A stretch of DNA of 64,000 nt from Shewanella benthica. GTDB taxonomy: Bacteria > Pseudomonadota > Gammaproteobacteria > Enterobacterales > Shewanellaceae. Under the pieces are notes generated by a model. It made no database searches. It saw only the letters and a list, made by a program, of their open reading frames with translations, and was not told the origin of the DNA. This document shows positions 20,101 through 27,981 of this stretch, piece after piece. The DNA is taken from positions 1 through 64,000 of the forward strand of contig JAKVHY010000023.1 of assembly GCA_023284085.1 (NCBI GenBank), read 5' to 3'. Made by a program: the position numbers and the translations under genes. Every line of letters begins with the position of its first letter. Position 1 is the first letter of the stretch.

Positions 20101-20335
20101 TATGAGTACCCTAACGTCAATCTTCGGTATGCTGCCTCTCATGTTAGTGCCCGGCGTCGGCAGCGAGATCTACCGAGGATTGGCCGCCGTGATTGTGGGA
20201 GGCATGACATTCAGTGCCCTGTTTACCCTGATACTCATACCTAGCCTCTTGAGGCTCAGCCACTTCCCTACACAGCGAGTCCACGTCACGGACTCATTTT
20301 CGCCCGTTACAGAATCTAACTCCGGAGCTAAGTGA
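17150..20335 (+). CDS. RND-family efflux pump, inner-membrane transporter
   Basis: Proton-driven tripartite efflux transporter of 1061 residues in the AcrB/CusA superfamily. It has a first TM helix after a short cytoplasmic lead (about 39-58), a large periplasmic loop, a TM bundle, a second loop and a final TM bundle ending near residue 1040. The TM4 relay segment reads GLVLDAAIIVQENI, with a single Asp (about 428) where many drug pumps have two. The same pattern occurs in CusA-type metal pumps, so the substrate class is open. An internal start at the second Met (17165) is possible. Its stop overlaps the start of the adaptor gene, so the two are co-translated. No outer-membrane channel is encoded here. 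Confidence 0.92.
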   Translation: MDDKNMTTTEEESLSTTLSVAGKTMNLTRISTHNPAGTLVTLLLIAIFGMLAIAKLPIQLLPDIQRPQISVYNNWRSAAPQEMESNIIEPQENVLRQVPGVIEMTSNISQGFGAVSLTFEVGNNMQEAMINVINALNQTPPRPLDANEPFINVGGGRGAPNLASLLIRMAPDNPDTDFGKYQKLIDDVVEPRLRQITGVGSVQLQSRQAKELHILFDPYRAAALGITLDQMRSTLSRATNISGGTANVGRRQYTVRFLGQYTPENLGKLIVTYNEGRPVYLNELADVRVSTAEVQGFTKRNGYPAYYMTLQGTFDANTVTVLDGVNKAIAELNEGELKDAGLVMDLSFDASVHIKRAILLVKGNLAIGVLLALIILFAFLRSFRATLMIASTIPVALLIAFFSLEAMGRTLNVISLAGLAFAVGLVLDAAIIVQENIVRLLQKGEALTDAIAKGTEQVRGALMASTVTTVAIFLPILFMPGVEGQLFSDLALTLSVAVVSSFISAITLIPVFSLLWLKLPEKTQANRDKPDLWHKLTQLIRRLTGDKKRAASWCALLILGSGILTFALMPRPDFLPQARSDGIFAFFSLPPGANVETLEKEVGEVIIERLKPYYDKEKAPYIKGYNFSMYAAFNVLFIYPEDPSEADQMIQLLNEEILIGLPDTQAFTNRGSLLQFGFNGGRAINIDLQGPDMEALMDSAAKGMDLITKALPGSVVRPIPGLSMAQPELQLIPNERRLAQAGIDRSQIANAVRAYTSGLFIGEYFDGNERMDVLLKGPKWQYPEQLAATPVYTQAAGIQTIGELATIKRTVGPTQLQRVNGKRSVSLLIFPPADMSLDEALEIINDKAVPALKATLPDNSSLKFRGSADKLDSTIKEMGANFLLAVLILFLLMAAMFKSAKDSLLVLLSMPLAICGGVVSLRLLNLVSFQSLDLLTMIGFIILLGLVVNNAILLVDQTRQGTRDGLNIDDAIYQAVATRARPVYMSTLTSIFGMLPLMLVPGVGSEIYRGLAAVIVGGMTFSALFTLILIPSLLRLSHFPTQRVHVTDSFSPVTESNSGAK

Positions 20336-21444
20336 TGAAACCTTTTATCCAAGCCAGCCTCTACCTCAGCCTGTCTATTTCATTACTGGCCCCCTCTAGC
20401 TTGCTTGCCGAAGAACAGGCTAGCCAGGAAGCGGAGGAAAAAGCCCGTCTAGTGAGTGTGGTTCAGGTAGAAAACCGCGCGCTTTCGCCGAAAATCATGG
20501 TGATTGGCTCAGTTCATTCCCGTAGCAACTCGGAGCTGACCGCGGGTATCGACGGTAAACTCGAATGGGTACAGGAAGCAGGCACACATGTTATTGCAGG
20601 AGAAGTGGTAGCAAGATTGGAGAAGACCCGCTTATCCCTACAAAGAGAACAACAGCAGGCTCAGATAGAATATGAACTCGTTGGACTCACTCGATTAAAT
20701 CGTGAATTACAACGTTTAGAGAAGCTGATCACCAGTAAGAACGCCTCGGAAACTGAGCTGGATAAAGCGAGATCCGATAGGGATCTCGCAAGGGCTAATC
20801 TTAAGCTAGAGCAGATCAAGCTCAAGATGATAATGGATGACCTTAGGCGGACCGAGGTAAGAGCTCCCTTCTCCGGTATCATCACAGAACGTAAGCATCA
20901 GGCGGGCGAAGATATTAGCCGCTCGGTATCGATTGTCTCCATCACAGATCCTGATAACTTAGAGATCCGCCTACATGCCCCTCTCAAGCATAGCCGCCGG
21001 GTAAAGGTTGGTGATGAACTCAATGTCTATCACAACGAAGGCGAGTTTCACGCCAATATTCGCAGCCTGATCCCGGTATCAGATATTCGCTCTCAAACCT
21101 TCGAGGCTCGTATCGACCTCCCCATAGAGATGCAAGATGCCTTCAGTGTCGGCGAGCTAGTCTCTCTGGCCTTACCTATAGCCCCTAAACAGCTCACGAC
21201 TCTGGTACCTAGAGATGCAATTATACTGCGCTCAACAGGCGCCTATGTATTTAAAATAAATGCAGACAACAAGGCGGTGAAGATCCCGGTAGAGATAGGC
21301 GACGGAGAAGGCGAGTGGATAGCGGTCAAAGGCGAGCTAAGCGATAGTGATACTGTGGTGATCCGTGGCGCAGAGACATTACAAGATGGACAGCTGGTGA
21401 AGCAACAAGCGATCCCCGGAACTAAAGTGGTTACGGCAAGTTGA
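20335..21444 (+). CDS. RND efflux membrane-fusion (adaptor) protein
   Basis: Periplasmic adaptor linking the RND pump to an outer-membrane channel. A signal peptide (…SLLAPSSLLAEE) is followed by a lipoyl half (AGIDGKLEWVQEAGTHVIAGEVVARLE), a long coiled-coil hairpin (about 100-170), the second lipoyl half (RAPFSGIITERKHQAGEDI) and beta-barrel/proximal domains. ATG 20335 shares one base with the pump stop (TGATG), showing translational coupling. A GTG one codon earlier is less likely. The pump-then-adaptor order is reversed from acrAB. A heptamer palindrome begins three bases after the stop. Confidence 0.9.
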   Translation: MKPFIQASLYLSLSISLLAPSSLLAEEQASQEAEEKARLVSVVQVENRALSPKIMVIGSVHSRSNSELTAGIDGKLEWVQEAGTHVIAGEVVARLEKTRLSLQREQQQAQIEYELVGLTRLNRELQRLEKLITSKNASETELDKARSDRDLARANLKLEQIKLKMIMDDLRRTEVRAPFSGIITERKHQAGEDISRSVSIVSITDPDNLEIRLHAPLKHSRRVKVGDELNVYHNEGEFHANIRSLIPVSDIRSQTFEARIDLPIEMQDAFSVGELVSLALPIAPKQLTTLVPRDAIILRSTGAYVFKINADNKAVKIPVEIGDGEGEWIAVKGELSDSDTVVIRGAETLQDGQLVKQQAIPGTKVVTAS

Positions 21445-21447
21445 AGT

Positions 21448-21485
21448 AAGTTCCTAGTTCCTAGAAATCTAGGAACTAGGAACTT
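21448..21485. repeat. CTAG heptad palindrome 3' of the RND operon
   Basis: Perfect hairpin of 18 base pairs with a two-base loop, each arm AAGTTCCTAGTTCCTAG. CTAG recurs every 7 bases in each arm. It starts three bases after the adaptor stop. There is no T-run, so it is not a standard terminator, though it could stabilise the mRNA 3' end. It is one of a dispersed family in this window. Confidence 0.9.
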
Positions 21486-21665
21486 ATCTCGAAGGCACAT
21501 CCTTCCTTTCACTGATTCAATTCCACATTATAAAAACGCAGATGAAAAACTGACGTTGAGATCATAGTCTTCTGATATCAGCGTGGCATAATGTCCGCTC
21601 ACTTTCGCTTTTACTAATGTCGCGTATATTTACGTGAAATTATAAATTCCTTATAAGGTAGCCAG

Positions 21666-22910
21666 ATGCCCACTAAAGCCGATCCATGCTCTCAACCTAG
21701 CCTCATGCATCCAGATAAAGCGATTGCACTACTACTAGAACAAGTCAATCCACTAGAAGAGTCAGAAGTCGTGCAGCTTTCCCAAGGGCTAGGACGAGTA
21801 TTGGCCGAAGACTTAGCATCCAGCATAGACCTGCCCCCCTTCAATAACTCGTCCATGGACGGTTACGCCTTTCGCTTCGAAGATCTTGCCAACAATGAGA
21901 GCCTAAAGTTAATTGGGCAATCCTTCGCAGGTCATCCGTTCGAGGGCCAAGCGAAACCTAATACCTGCATTCGCATCATGACGGGTGCACCTCTGCCCGA
22001 TGGCTACGATACCGTGCAGATGCATGAGAGGGTAGAAGCGAAGGAAGCGGCTATCTTTATCGAGTCCCCTAAAGCCATAGGAGCCAACGTGCGCTATCGT
22101 GGCGAAGAGGTTAAAACAGGTGGTAAGGTATTAGTCAGTGGCACTAAGATTGGCGCCGCCGAACTCGGCGTGCTAGCCACCATAGGCACCAACCAAATAC
22201 GGGTGACACGCCAGGTAAAAGTCGCCTTCTTCTCTACCGGAGATGAACTTAGACCCGTAGGAACAGAGTTGGCTCCAGGCCAGATCTATGACTCGAACCG
22301 ATACAGCATTCGTGGCCTACTCAGCCGAGCCAATGTCGAGTGGATCGATATGGGCGTGGTTGAAGACGATCCTGAGGCGATACGTGAAGCATTCAAAAAT
22401 GCCGCAGCCAATGCAGATATGGTGCTCACCTCGGGCGGAGTCTCCGTAGGAGATGCCGATTACACTAAACAAGTACTCGATGAAGTGGGTGAAATCACGT
22501 TTTGGAAGCTGGCCATCAAACCTGGTAAGCCCTTCGCCTTCGGTAAGCTAGATAAAGCCATCTTCTGTGGTCTACCAGGTAATCCCGTGTCCTCCATGGT
22601 GACCTTCTACAAGCTAGTATGGCCTCTGCTCATCAAGATGCAGGGACTTCCCCAGGTCAAGCCACTACAGCTAAAGGCCACATTGAAGGGAGATCTGCGT
22701 AAATATCCAGGACGTGTTGAATATCAGCGCGGCATCTTAAGCCAAGATGATAAGGGTGAATTCGAAGTCACTTTAACTGGGGGCCAAGGCTCTGGCATGC
22801 TCACCTCGATGAGCTTAGCGAACTGCTTCGTCATACTTAGCCAAGAGCAAGGCGATACCCCAGACGGTACGCTCGTTACGGTTGAGCCTTTCAACTCAGT
22901 CCTTTGCTAA
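21666..22910 (+). CDS. moeA: Molybdopterin molybdenumtransferase
   Basis: Inserts molybdate into adenylylated molybdopterin in the last step of Moco synthesis. The 414 residues cover the family's usual length. The SSMDGYAF motif lies near residue 65. The MoCF-like domain has VLTSGGVSVGDADY, KPGKPFAFGK and GLPGNPVSSMVTF. It is followed 92 bases later by moeB in the same direction, probably one operon. It feeds the formate dehydrogenases found in the same window. Confidence 0.96.
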   Translation: MPTKADPCSQPSLMHPDKAIALLLEQVNPLEESEVVQLSQGLGRVLAEDLASSIDLPPFNNSSMDGYAFRFEDLANNESLKLIGQSFAGHPFEGQAKPNTCIRIMTGAPLPDGYDTVQMHERVEAKEAAIFIESPKAIGANVRYRGEEVKTGGKVLVSGTKIGAAELGVLATIGTNQIRVTRQVKVAFFSTGDELRPVGTELAPGQIYDSNRYSIRGLLSRANVEWIDMGVVEDDPEAIREAFKNAAANADMVLTSGGVSVGDADYTKQVLDEVGEITFWKLAIKPGKPFAFGKLDKAIFCGLPGNPVSSMVTFYKLVWPLLIKMQGLPQVKPLQLKATLKGDLRKYPGRVEYQRGILSQDDKGEFEVTLTGGQGSGMLTSMSLANCFVILSQEQGDTPDGTLVTVEPFNSVLC

Positions 22911-23002
22911 ATTAAGTATTTGCTAGCAGTTAGCTTAAGTGATGACATCGCGAGCTGATTGCTAGCCAATTTCTAGCCAAGACAAGCATCAGGAAAACAG
23001 AT

Positions 23003-23770
23003 ATGAGTTCGACACCCAATAACGATGAGATCTTGTCTGACAGCGAGATGCTCAGATACAGTCGCCAGATCTCTATCAAGGCGATGGATTTCGAAGGCCA
23101 GGAGAAGCTCAAACTCGCCAAGGTGCTGATTATCGGTGCCGGAGGCCTGGGCTGCGCCGCCAGCCAATATCTTGCGGTAGCGGGTGTGGGTCACATGACT
23201 TTAGTCGATTTCGATACCGTCGAGTTATCCAACCTGCAGAGGCAAGTGCTACATCAAGACAAGAATATCGGTCAAGCTAAGGTCGAGTCAGCCAGAGAAA
23301 CCCTGAGTGGACTCAACCCTCATATTCAGATAGATGTCATCGATGCTGTGCTGGACGATGCCCAGATAGATAAGCTAGTTGCTCAACATGGCTTGGTCTT
23401 GGACTGCACAGATAACGTGGCGGTACGTGAGCAACTCAATAGCAGCTGCTTCAGGCATAAGGTTCCACTCGTTTCCGCCGCCGCTATTCGCATGGAAGGC
23501 ACTGTGACTGTATTCGATTATCAGGATGAGCATCCCTGCTATCACTGCTTTAGCAAGCTCTTCGGTGAGCAGCATCTCACCTGTGTCGAATCTGGCATAC
23601 TCGCTCCTGTCGTCGGCATGATAGGTTGCCTACAGGCAGTCGAGGCCATCAAGGTGATCACTAAGATGGGTAAGCCTCTGCTGGGACGCATCTTGATGAT
23701 AGATGCTATGACCATGGAGTTCCGCGAGATGAAACTGACTAAACAGGTAAACTGTGAGGTCTGCGGCTAA
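23003..23770 (+). CDS. moeB: Molybdopterin-synthase adenylyltransferase
   Basis: E1-like enzyme that adenylylates the C-terminal Gly-Gly of MoaD. A Rossmann nucleotide-binding loop (IIGAGGLGCAASQYLA, near residue 36) is followed by DFDTVELSNLQRQ with the conserved Arg, and by DCTDN. Two CxxC pairs (CYHC and the terminal CEVC) bind structural zinc. There are 255 residues, without a rhodanese domain. Its partner MoaD is encoded at 41908-42159. The last 77 bases are repeated after the gene. Confidence 0.96.
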   Translation: MSSTPNNDEILSDSEMLRYSRQISIKAMDFEGQEKLKLAKVLIIGAGGLGCAASQYLAVAGVGHMTLVDFDTVELSNLQRQVLHQDKNIGQAKVESARETLSGLNPHIQIDVIDAVLDDAQIDKLVAQHGLVLDCTDNVAVREQLNSSCFRHKVPLVSAAAIRMEGTVTVFDYQDEHPCYHCFSKLFGEQHLTCVESGILAPVVGMIGCLQAVEAIKVITKMGKPLLGRILMIDAMTMEFREMKLTKQVNCEVCG

Positions 23771-23795
23771 TCACCTGCATGGGTCTCGTGTCTAG

Positions 23796-23872
23796 TGATG
23801 ATAGATGCCATGACTATGGAGTTCCGCGAGATGAAACTGACTAAACAGGTAAACTGTGAGATCTGTGGCTAA
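23796..23872 (+). pseudogene. Duplicated 3' tail of moeB
   Basis: Seventy-seven bases repeating moeB positions 23694-23770, still in frame and ending in TAA. I count four differences: three are synonymous third-position changes and one is Val to Ile. That pattern fits a tail from a diverged functional allele better than neutral decay of a local duplicate. A heptamer array starts 10 bases after its stop. Confidence 0.88.
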
Positions 23873-23882
23873 GCTTGAATAG

Positions 23883-23966
23883 TTCTAGGTTCTAGGTTCT
23901 AGGTTCTAGGTTCTAGGTTCTAGGTTCTAGGTTCTAGGTTCTAGGTTCTAGGTTCTAGGTTCTAGC
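23883..23966. repeat. TTCTAGG heptamer tandem array
   Basis: Eleven perfect head-to-tail copies of TTCTAGG plus a twelfth ending TTCTAGC. Unlike other family members it has no inverted arm, so it cannot form the long hairpin. It lies directly after the duplicated moeB tail. Perfect identity of the units suggests recent expansion by slippage. Confidence 0.97.
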
Positions 23967-24104
23967 AGGCACTAAATATTTAATTTTAAAAAAGTGAAAA
24001 AACTCTTTGACCCTCCCCTAGCGGGAGACATTATTCTGCTTTCAACGGGTTAACAACCCAATATCTACTCACTGAAAGCTTACGAATAATACCTGGAGTT
24101 AACT

Positions 24105-24542
24105 ATGAACTTACTGACTAAAACTATCTTATCTGCCGTGATCGCAATCTCTTCAACTTCGGCTTTTGCCGCGAGCGTCTCAATACCAAGCAGTATGCAA
24201 GTATCAGAGATTAATGGAATTAAAGTTACTAATGCCCAGGAGTTCAAGTTAGCCCAAGGCCAGAACCTGATAAAACTCAGATATATCGAAGACTTCGCCT
24301 TCAACGCTGACGACTCGGGTGCACTAGTCAAGTCTAAGCCACTATTTTTGAATGTATCGGCACAGGAAGGAGTCAAGTACACAGTGACGCTACCCGAACT
24401 CATGACACAGAATGAAGCGCGAGATTTCATTAACAACCCTGTAATTCAGCTGAGCGATGATAATGGACTGACCCGTACTGACAGCCTATCTAGCCAGTAT
24501 CAATTGATGGCAGCCATGTTCAAACAAGATACCCAGATGTGA
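24105..24542 (+). CDS. Exported DUF2057 (YccT-like) protein
   Basis: Periplasmic protein of 145 residues with a signal peptide ending AFAA. The order of features (short strand, VNG-like INGIKV, then a GQNLIKLRYIEDF core) matches the DUF2057/YccT family, whose E. coli member has been linked to curli control. It is shorter than typical YccT, ending soon after the core. GGAG lies before the ATG. No partner genes give further clues. Confidence 0.7.
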   Translation: MNLLTKTILSAVIAISSTSAFAASVSIPSSMQVSEINGIKVTNAQEFKLAQGQNLIKLRYIEDFAFNADDSGALVKSKPLFLNVSAQEGVKYTVTLPELMTQNEARDFINNPVIQLSDDNGLTRTDSLSSQYQLMAAMFKQDTQM

Positions 24543-24944
24543 CCTGTACCCTGGATACGGAAATAGTAATAACCCAGACACATCGGCCTACCTAGAGGTA
24601 TTAGCTCCCTTGCTAATACCTCAGAGCTGACTCTGCCATGGCCTTTTATACACAAGCATTTATAAAGAGCCATTTATCAAGACACATTCATAAAAAGACA
24701 TTCAAGCTCCCCAGCTTCTCACTAGAATCAGGCAACACTGCAGCCATATTCACAGCTTCTTTATGATATTCCCTATCCTTGTCGATTCACTCACTTCTGG
24801 GTTAAAGTAAGCCCATAAGATTGATGACTATTTTCTGTATTGGATAAATTATTCTCCCAAAACTAGCAGAAAATTAACCATTTTATGGATATGACTCGTT
24901 ACTAATTAATTAGTAATTCAGCTCTCAACGGAGAATCGAAGGAT
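24543..24944. other. Intergenic region
   Basis: No gene seen. It contains a perfect 11-base hairpin at 24595-24622, and AT-rich sequence before the DUF333 lipoprotein gene that should hold its promoter. Confidence 0.5.
24595..24622 (+). terminator. Hairpin after the DUF2057 gene
   Basis: Perfect stem GAGGTATTAGC / GCTAATACCTC with a six-base loop, about 50 bases after the stop. There is no T-run, so it may be an mRNA-end structure or a weak terminator. Confidence 0.5.
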
Positions 24945-25718
24945 ATGATTAAACCTGCCTCAATAGCCCTGCTTATCGCCAGCGCCCTAATGCTTAGTGC
25001 CTGCAATCAAGATAAACCTGCCACACCAGAAGAAACCCAGGCATTCACAGACAAGGTGGTAGAAACTGCCATCGGCACTGTGGTCACACTGGCCAACCCC
25101 GCCTCAGAGTATTGCATCTCTATCGGTGGCGAGTTGGAGATAAAGACAGAAGCCGATGGTCAAGTTGGCATCTGTCACTTACCTAATGGCGAGCAGATCG
25201 AAGAGTGGTCTCTGTACCGTAAAGCCAATAAACAAGAGGTCACTAAGGCAGTCGATATGGTGAATCCAGCCGCCGCTTATTGTGAGTCTCTTCAGGGAAC
25301 GCTAGATCTTCCTACCGGCGTCTGCACCTTGCCAAGCGGCGAAGCTATAGAACATTGGGAGCTGTTTAAGCGTGATCATCAGCAGACCAAGCCTCAGATA
25401 GGTATCGCCAATCCAGCTTCAGTCTATTGCGAGTCTGTCGATGGAACGCTAGATCTTCCTACCGGCGTCTGTACCTTGCCAAATGGCAAGGCTCTGGATC
25501 AGTGGGAGCTGCTAAAACGAGATCACCAGCAGGCTAAGCCTCAGATAGGTATCGCCAATCCTGCATCAGTCTATTGCGAGTCTGTCGATGGAAAACTAGA
25601 TCTTCCTACCGGCGTCTGTACCTTGCCAAATGGCAAGGCTCTGGATCAGTGGGAGCTGTTCAAGCGTGATCATAAGCGTGTAGAATCAAGCTCTGACGTG
25701 ACTAAGCCAACGAGTTAA
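24945..25718 (+). CDS. Lipoprotein with four tandem DUF333 units
   Basis: Envelope lipoprotein of 257 residues with lipobox LSAC (Cys20). Four DUF333-type units lie at about residues 51-93, 107-144, 156-193 and 205-242. Each has the pattern NPA-x2-YC-(x)n-G-(x)n-C-x-LP-x-G-(x)n-W, with two Cys that could form a disulfide. DUF333 proteins usually have one or two units and are often labelled putative hemolysins without evidence. Units 3 and 4 are nearly identical in DNA, so the array grew recently. Function unknown. Confidence 0.85.
   Translation: MIKPASIALLIASALMLSACNQDKPATPEETQAFTDKVVETAIGTVVTLANPASEYCISIGGELEIKTEADGQVGICHLPNGEQIEEWSLYRKANKQEVTKAVDMVNPAAAYCESLQGTLDLPTGVCTLPSGEAIEHWELFKRDHQQTKPQIGIANPASVYCESVDGTLDLPTGVCTLPNGKALDQWELLKRDHQQAKPQIGIANPASVYCESVDGKLDLPTGVCTLPNGKALDQWELFKRDHKRVESSSDVTKPTS
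25389..25682 (+). repeat. Near-identical 147-bp coding repeats (DUF333 units 3 and 4)
   Basis: Positions 25389-25535 and 25536-25682 are tandem copies with a 49-codon period and only a few base differences. Unit 2 is clearly related but more diverged. Recombination between units could change unit number without breaking the frame. Confidence 0.9.
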
Positions 25719-25766
25719 TACCAATCGGTATAATACTCACTCGAATAAAAAGGACCATCAGAGCAG

Positions 25767-26771
25767 ATGTCGAGATTACCCAGAGATCCCTCCTATGAGC
25801 TGGCTTGTGATATCAGCGATAACTGGGTTTTAGATGATTGGCGCCCCATCCTCGACACTATCTGTATCAGGCATGGCATAAATGCTATCCATATGAGCCA
25901 GAACTTCGAAGGCACTAACCCTGTCTTCGAGTTGACTCAAGCTTCGAGTGCCAGAGACTTAGATAAGGCTTATAAATCCTTTATCGTTAAACTTTTAGCG
26001 CCTAACTTTCATGTACAGTATCAGAGCGAATACCTGAGCCTCAAGTTACTCAACCACCACAGATTGGGGGTCAAGGTACCTAAGCTGTTTTACTTCGGGG
26101 ATGTCGACAACTGGCCCTACCTGGTGATAGAGAAGCTAGATGGCGTCATGCTCTCATCTGTACTCACGGAGCTTACTGTCGAAGAGCGATGCGCTATCGC
26201 ACTGGAACTGGGTCAGTTCAGTAAACAGTTACATCGGCTCCCCGAGCAAAACATCGAAGGCTTAAGGCTGGATTGGCCAGACTTTATCCGATTACAAATC
26301 GATAAATGCCATGAGAAGCGTAAGAGACAAGGCCTGCCAGAGCCTCTACTTGAAGAGTTAAATGCCTACCTTGCCCGGCATACCGATAAATTGCTTCCTT
26401 ACCTTAATCAATCAAATGCACACCTGATACATACAGATCTGCATCCGGGTAACTTATTGGTTAAAAAACACGAGGGGCGGTATCGATTCACCGGGATCAT
26501 AGATTTTGGCGATGCCCTGGCCTGCCCCGATCCTGTATTTGAATTTACCTCACCGGCATTACTGCTCGCCCTCGGTGAGCCCAGCATATTCCACGCCTAT
26601 CTCGATGGTTATGGTTATCAAGGCAAACGAGATACCGGCTTACAGCAACACATGATGATGCTCAGCCTGTTGAGACACACGGGTGACATGAACTACATGC
26701 TGCAACATGTTCCAGGCTGTAGCGACGAGAAAAACTGGCAGGCACTGGAAGCTAAGTTTTTCCCGCTTTAG
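25767..26771 (+). CDS. Aminoglycoside-phosphotransferase-fold kinase-like protein
   Basis: Cytoplasmic protein of 334 residues with the APH/choline-kinase fold. The catalytic loop HTDLHPGNLLV and the metal-binding IIDFGDA segment are intact. The N-terminal lobe holds YLVIEKL near the hinge. Members phosphorylate small molecules or, less often, proteins. Nothing here points to antibiotic resistance. Its end overlaps the convergent putative anti-sigma gene by four bases. Confidence 0.8.
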   Translation: MSRLPRDPSYELACDISDNWVLDDWRPILDTICIRHGINAIHMSQNFEGTNPVFELTQASSARDLDKAYKSFIVKLLAPNFHVQYQSEYLSLKLLNHHRLGVKVPKLFYFGDVDNWPYLVIEKLDGVMLSSVLTELTVEERCAIALELGQFSKQLHRLPEQNIEGLRLDWPDFIRLQIDKCHEKRKRQGLPEPLLEELNAYLARHTDKLLPYLNQSNAHLIHTDLHPGNLLVKKHEGRYRFTGIIDFGDALACPDPVFEFTSPALLLALGEPSIFHAYLDGYGYQGKRDTGLQQHMMMLSLLRHTGDMNYMLQHVPGCSDEKNWQALEAKFFPL

Positions 26772-27502
26772 TCCAGGCTGCTGGCTTCGGCCATAAGCAG
26801 GCCTTTCTCGACCCAAAGTGAGACACTGACTCCCTTAACATCTATCGATAGTGGCGCCTCTCCTTGCTCTATTTTAGGTATATCACCATAAAGCTTAGGA
26901 TCATAAGCGACCTCATACAGAGTAACCTTCCGGCCATTATCCGCTCGATAACGGATCTGTGCCGCCGTAACCCCTTGAATCGAGCAGTAACGACCACCTA
27001 ACATGGTGTAATTTTGTTTAGCCAACAGATCTGAGCGCACCACGGAGAAATCGAGTTGGGTAAAATAGTCACGCAAGGGAGCCAAACTAGCCGATTTCAG
27101 TTCCATAGGCTTCATCTTGATATGGTTCATGGCAACTTCGTCGGCGATCTTCCAGATAATATCCCGGGAGCCAGGATAAAAATTAACACTCAGCATAAAT
27201 ACCAAGACCAGACTCGCCGTGAGAGCTAATAAGGAATATGTTCCTTTATTGGCTTTTAGGTGACTCCTTGCTGGCCCGTGCTCCAGCACCTGTTCATTGA
27301 TATATGCCGGCTTACTCGAATGATAGTCGGCCTTGACGGCACCTCTTTGTTCAAGATTTCCTGTGCCCTGGTCTTCGAGGTTCCCGCCAAGCAGTTGCTC
27401 AAACTTAGCGAGTTGCTCATCATCGAGTGACTCCTGCTCAATATGCGACTTCGCCGCTTGTTTGAAGCAAATGTCCATGCTTCCAGATCCCAAATTACTC
27501 AT
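26768..27502 (-). CDS. Putative transmembrane anti-sigma factor of the bufferin operon
   Basis: Single-pass membrane protein of 244 residues: a cytoplasmic N-terminal part (1-87) with an acidic helix (ESLDDEQLAKFEQLL), one TM helix (about 88-108), and a periplasmic domain with LGGRYCSIQGV and VSLWVEKGLLMAEA, like the C-terminal part of some anti-sigma factors. I see no HxxxCxxC zinc motif. Its ATG overlaps the sigma-factor stop (ATGA), the usual sigma/anti-sigma arrangement. It would hold the sigma factor inactive until a periplasmic signal, perhaps metal stress; this is inference. Cys173 is a candidate sensing residue. Confidence 0.72.
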   Translation of the reverse strand: MSNLGSGSMDICFKQAAKSHIEQESLDDEQLAKFEQLLGGNLEDQGTGNLEQRGAVKADYHSSKPAYINEQVLEHGPARSHLKANKGTYSLLALTASLVLVFMLSVNFYPGSRDIIWKIADEVAMNHIKMKPMELKSASLAPLRDYFTQLDFSVVRSDLLAKQNYTMLGGRYCSIQGVTAAQIRYRADNGRKVTLYEVAYDPKLYGDIPKIEQGEAPLSIDVKGVSVSLWVEKGLLMAEASSLD

Positions 27503-27981
27503 GATGATGCCTCTTTGAGCCAGCCACGACTCAGGCTAACCTGGGCAACTTTCTGTTTTATTCTATGTAATCTGGACAAGACAGTGCCCCTTGGCTGATC
27601 AAGTGCTGCGCCGATTTCGGCGGCAGTATAACCGTCGATGGCCCAAAGATAGAGCACTTCTCTCTCCGCAGCATTTAATAACTCAAATACTTGCTCGATG
27701 AGTCGATGTTGAATATGCAGAGACTCTAAAGATGTCTCATCTAAGAGGACCGGCCCATGCTCATCGATGGGCTCGAAGGCGACCCGATTCAGGCGTCGAC
27801 ACTCATCGACGAACTGATTCCGCATAATCTTGCGAATATAGGCATGGGAATATTCAGGCACTTTGCCGCATCTGAGCCATTTTTCCAAGGAGGTCTGTAA
27901 CAAGTCTTCGGCACGTCCACGATCGGCAGTCAAACAGAAGCTGTACCTATATAGCCCATGTAACTGCTCACGGGTCAGCAT
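27499..27981 (-). CDS. ECF-family RNA polymerase sigma factor
   Basis: Short sigma factor of 160 residues with region 2 (RAEDLLQTSLEKWL … HAYIRKIMRNQFVDECRR) and region 4 (LNAAEREVLYLWAIDGYTAAEIGAALDQPRGTVLSRLHR). There is no region 3, as in ECF types. Its start lies inside the end of the bufC-like gene and its stop overlaps the putative anti-sigma start. In Caulobacter, bufferin genes are controlled by an ECF sigma factor, so self-activation of this operon is likely, though I could not identify the promoter motif. Confidence 0.9.
   Translation of the reverse strand: MLTREQLHGLYRYSFCLTADRGRAEDLLQTSLEKWLRCGKVPEYSHAYIRKIMRNQFVDECRRLNRVAFEPIDEHGPVLLDETSLESLHIQHRLIEQVFELLNAAEREVLYLWAIDGYTAAEIGAALDQPRGTVLSRLHRIKQKVAQVSLSRGWLKEASS

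Noticed and set aside
21448..21485. Standard rho-independent terminator
   Set aside because: The hairpin is perfect but has no T-run on either strand and belongs to a repeat family with the same arms elsewhere.
23883..23966. CRISPR array
   Set aside because: The units are 7-base head-to-tail repeats without spacers, and no cas gene is near.
25716..25734. TAATACCAATCGGTAT as an operator for the phosphotransferase-like gene
   Set aside because: A near match occurs at 53246 in an unrelated place, so it is more likely a common short intergenic motif.
25767..26771. Antibiotic-resistance phosphotransferase
   Set aside because: Only the general kinase fold is seen. There is no mobile-element context and no similarity that I can name to a resistance enzyme.
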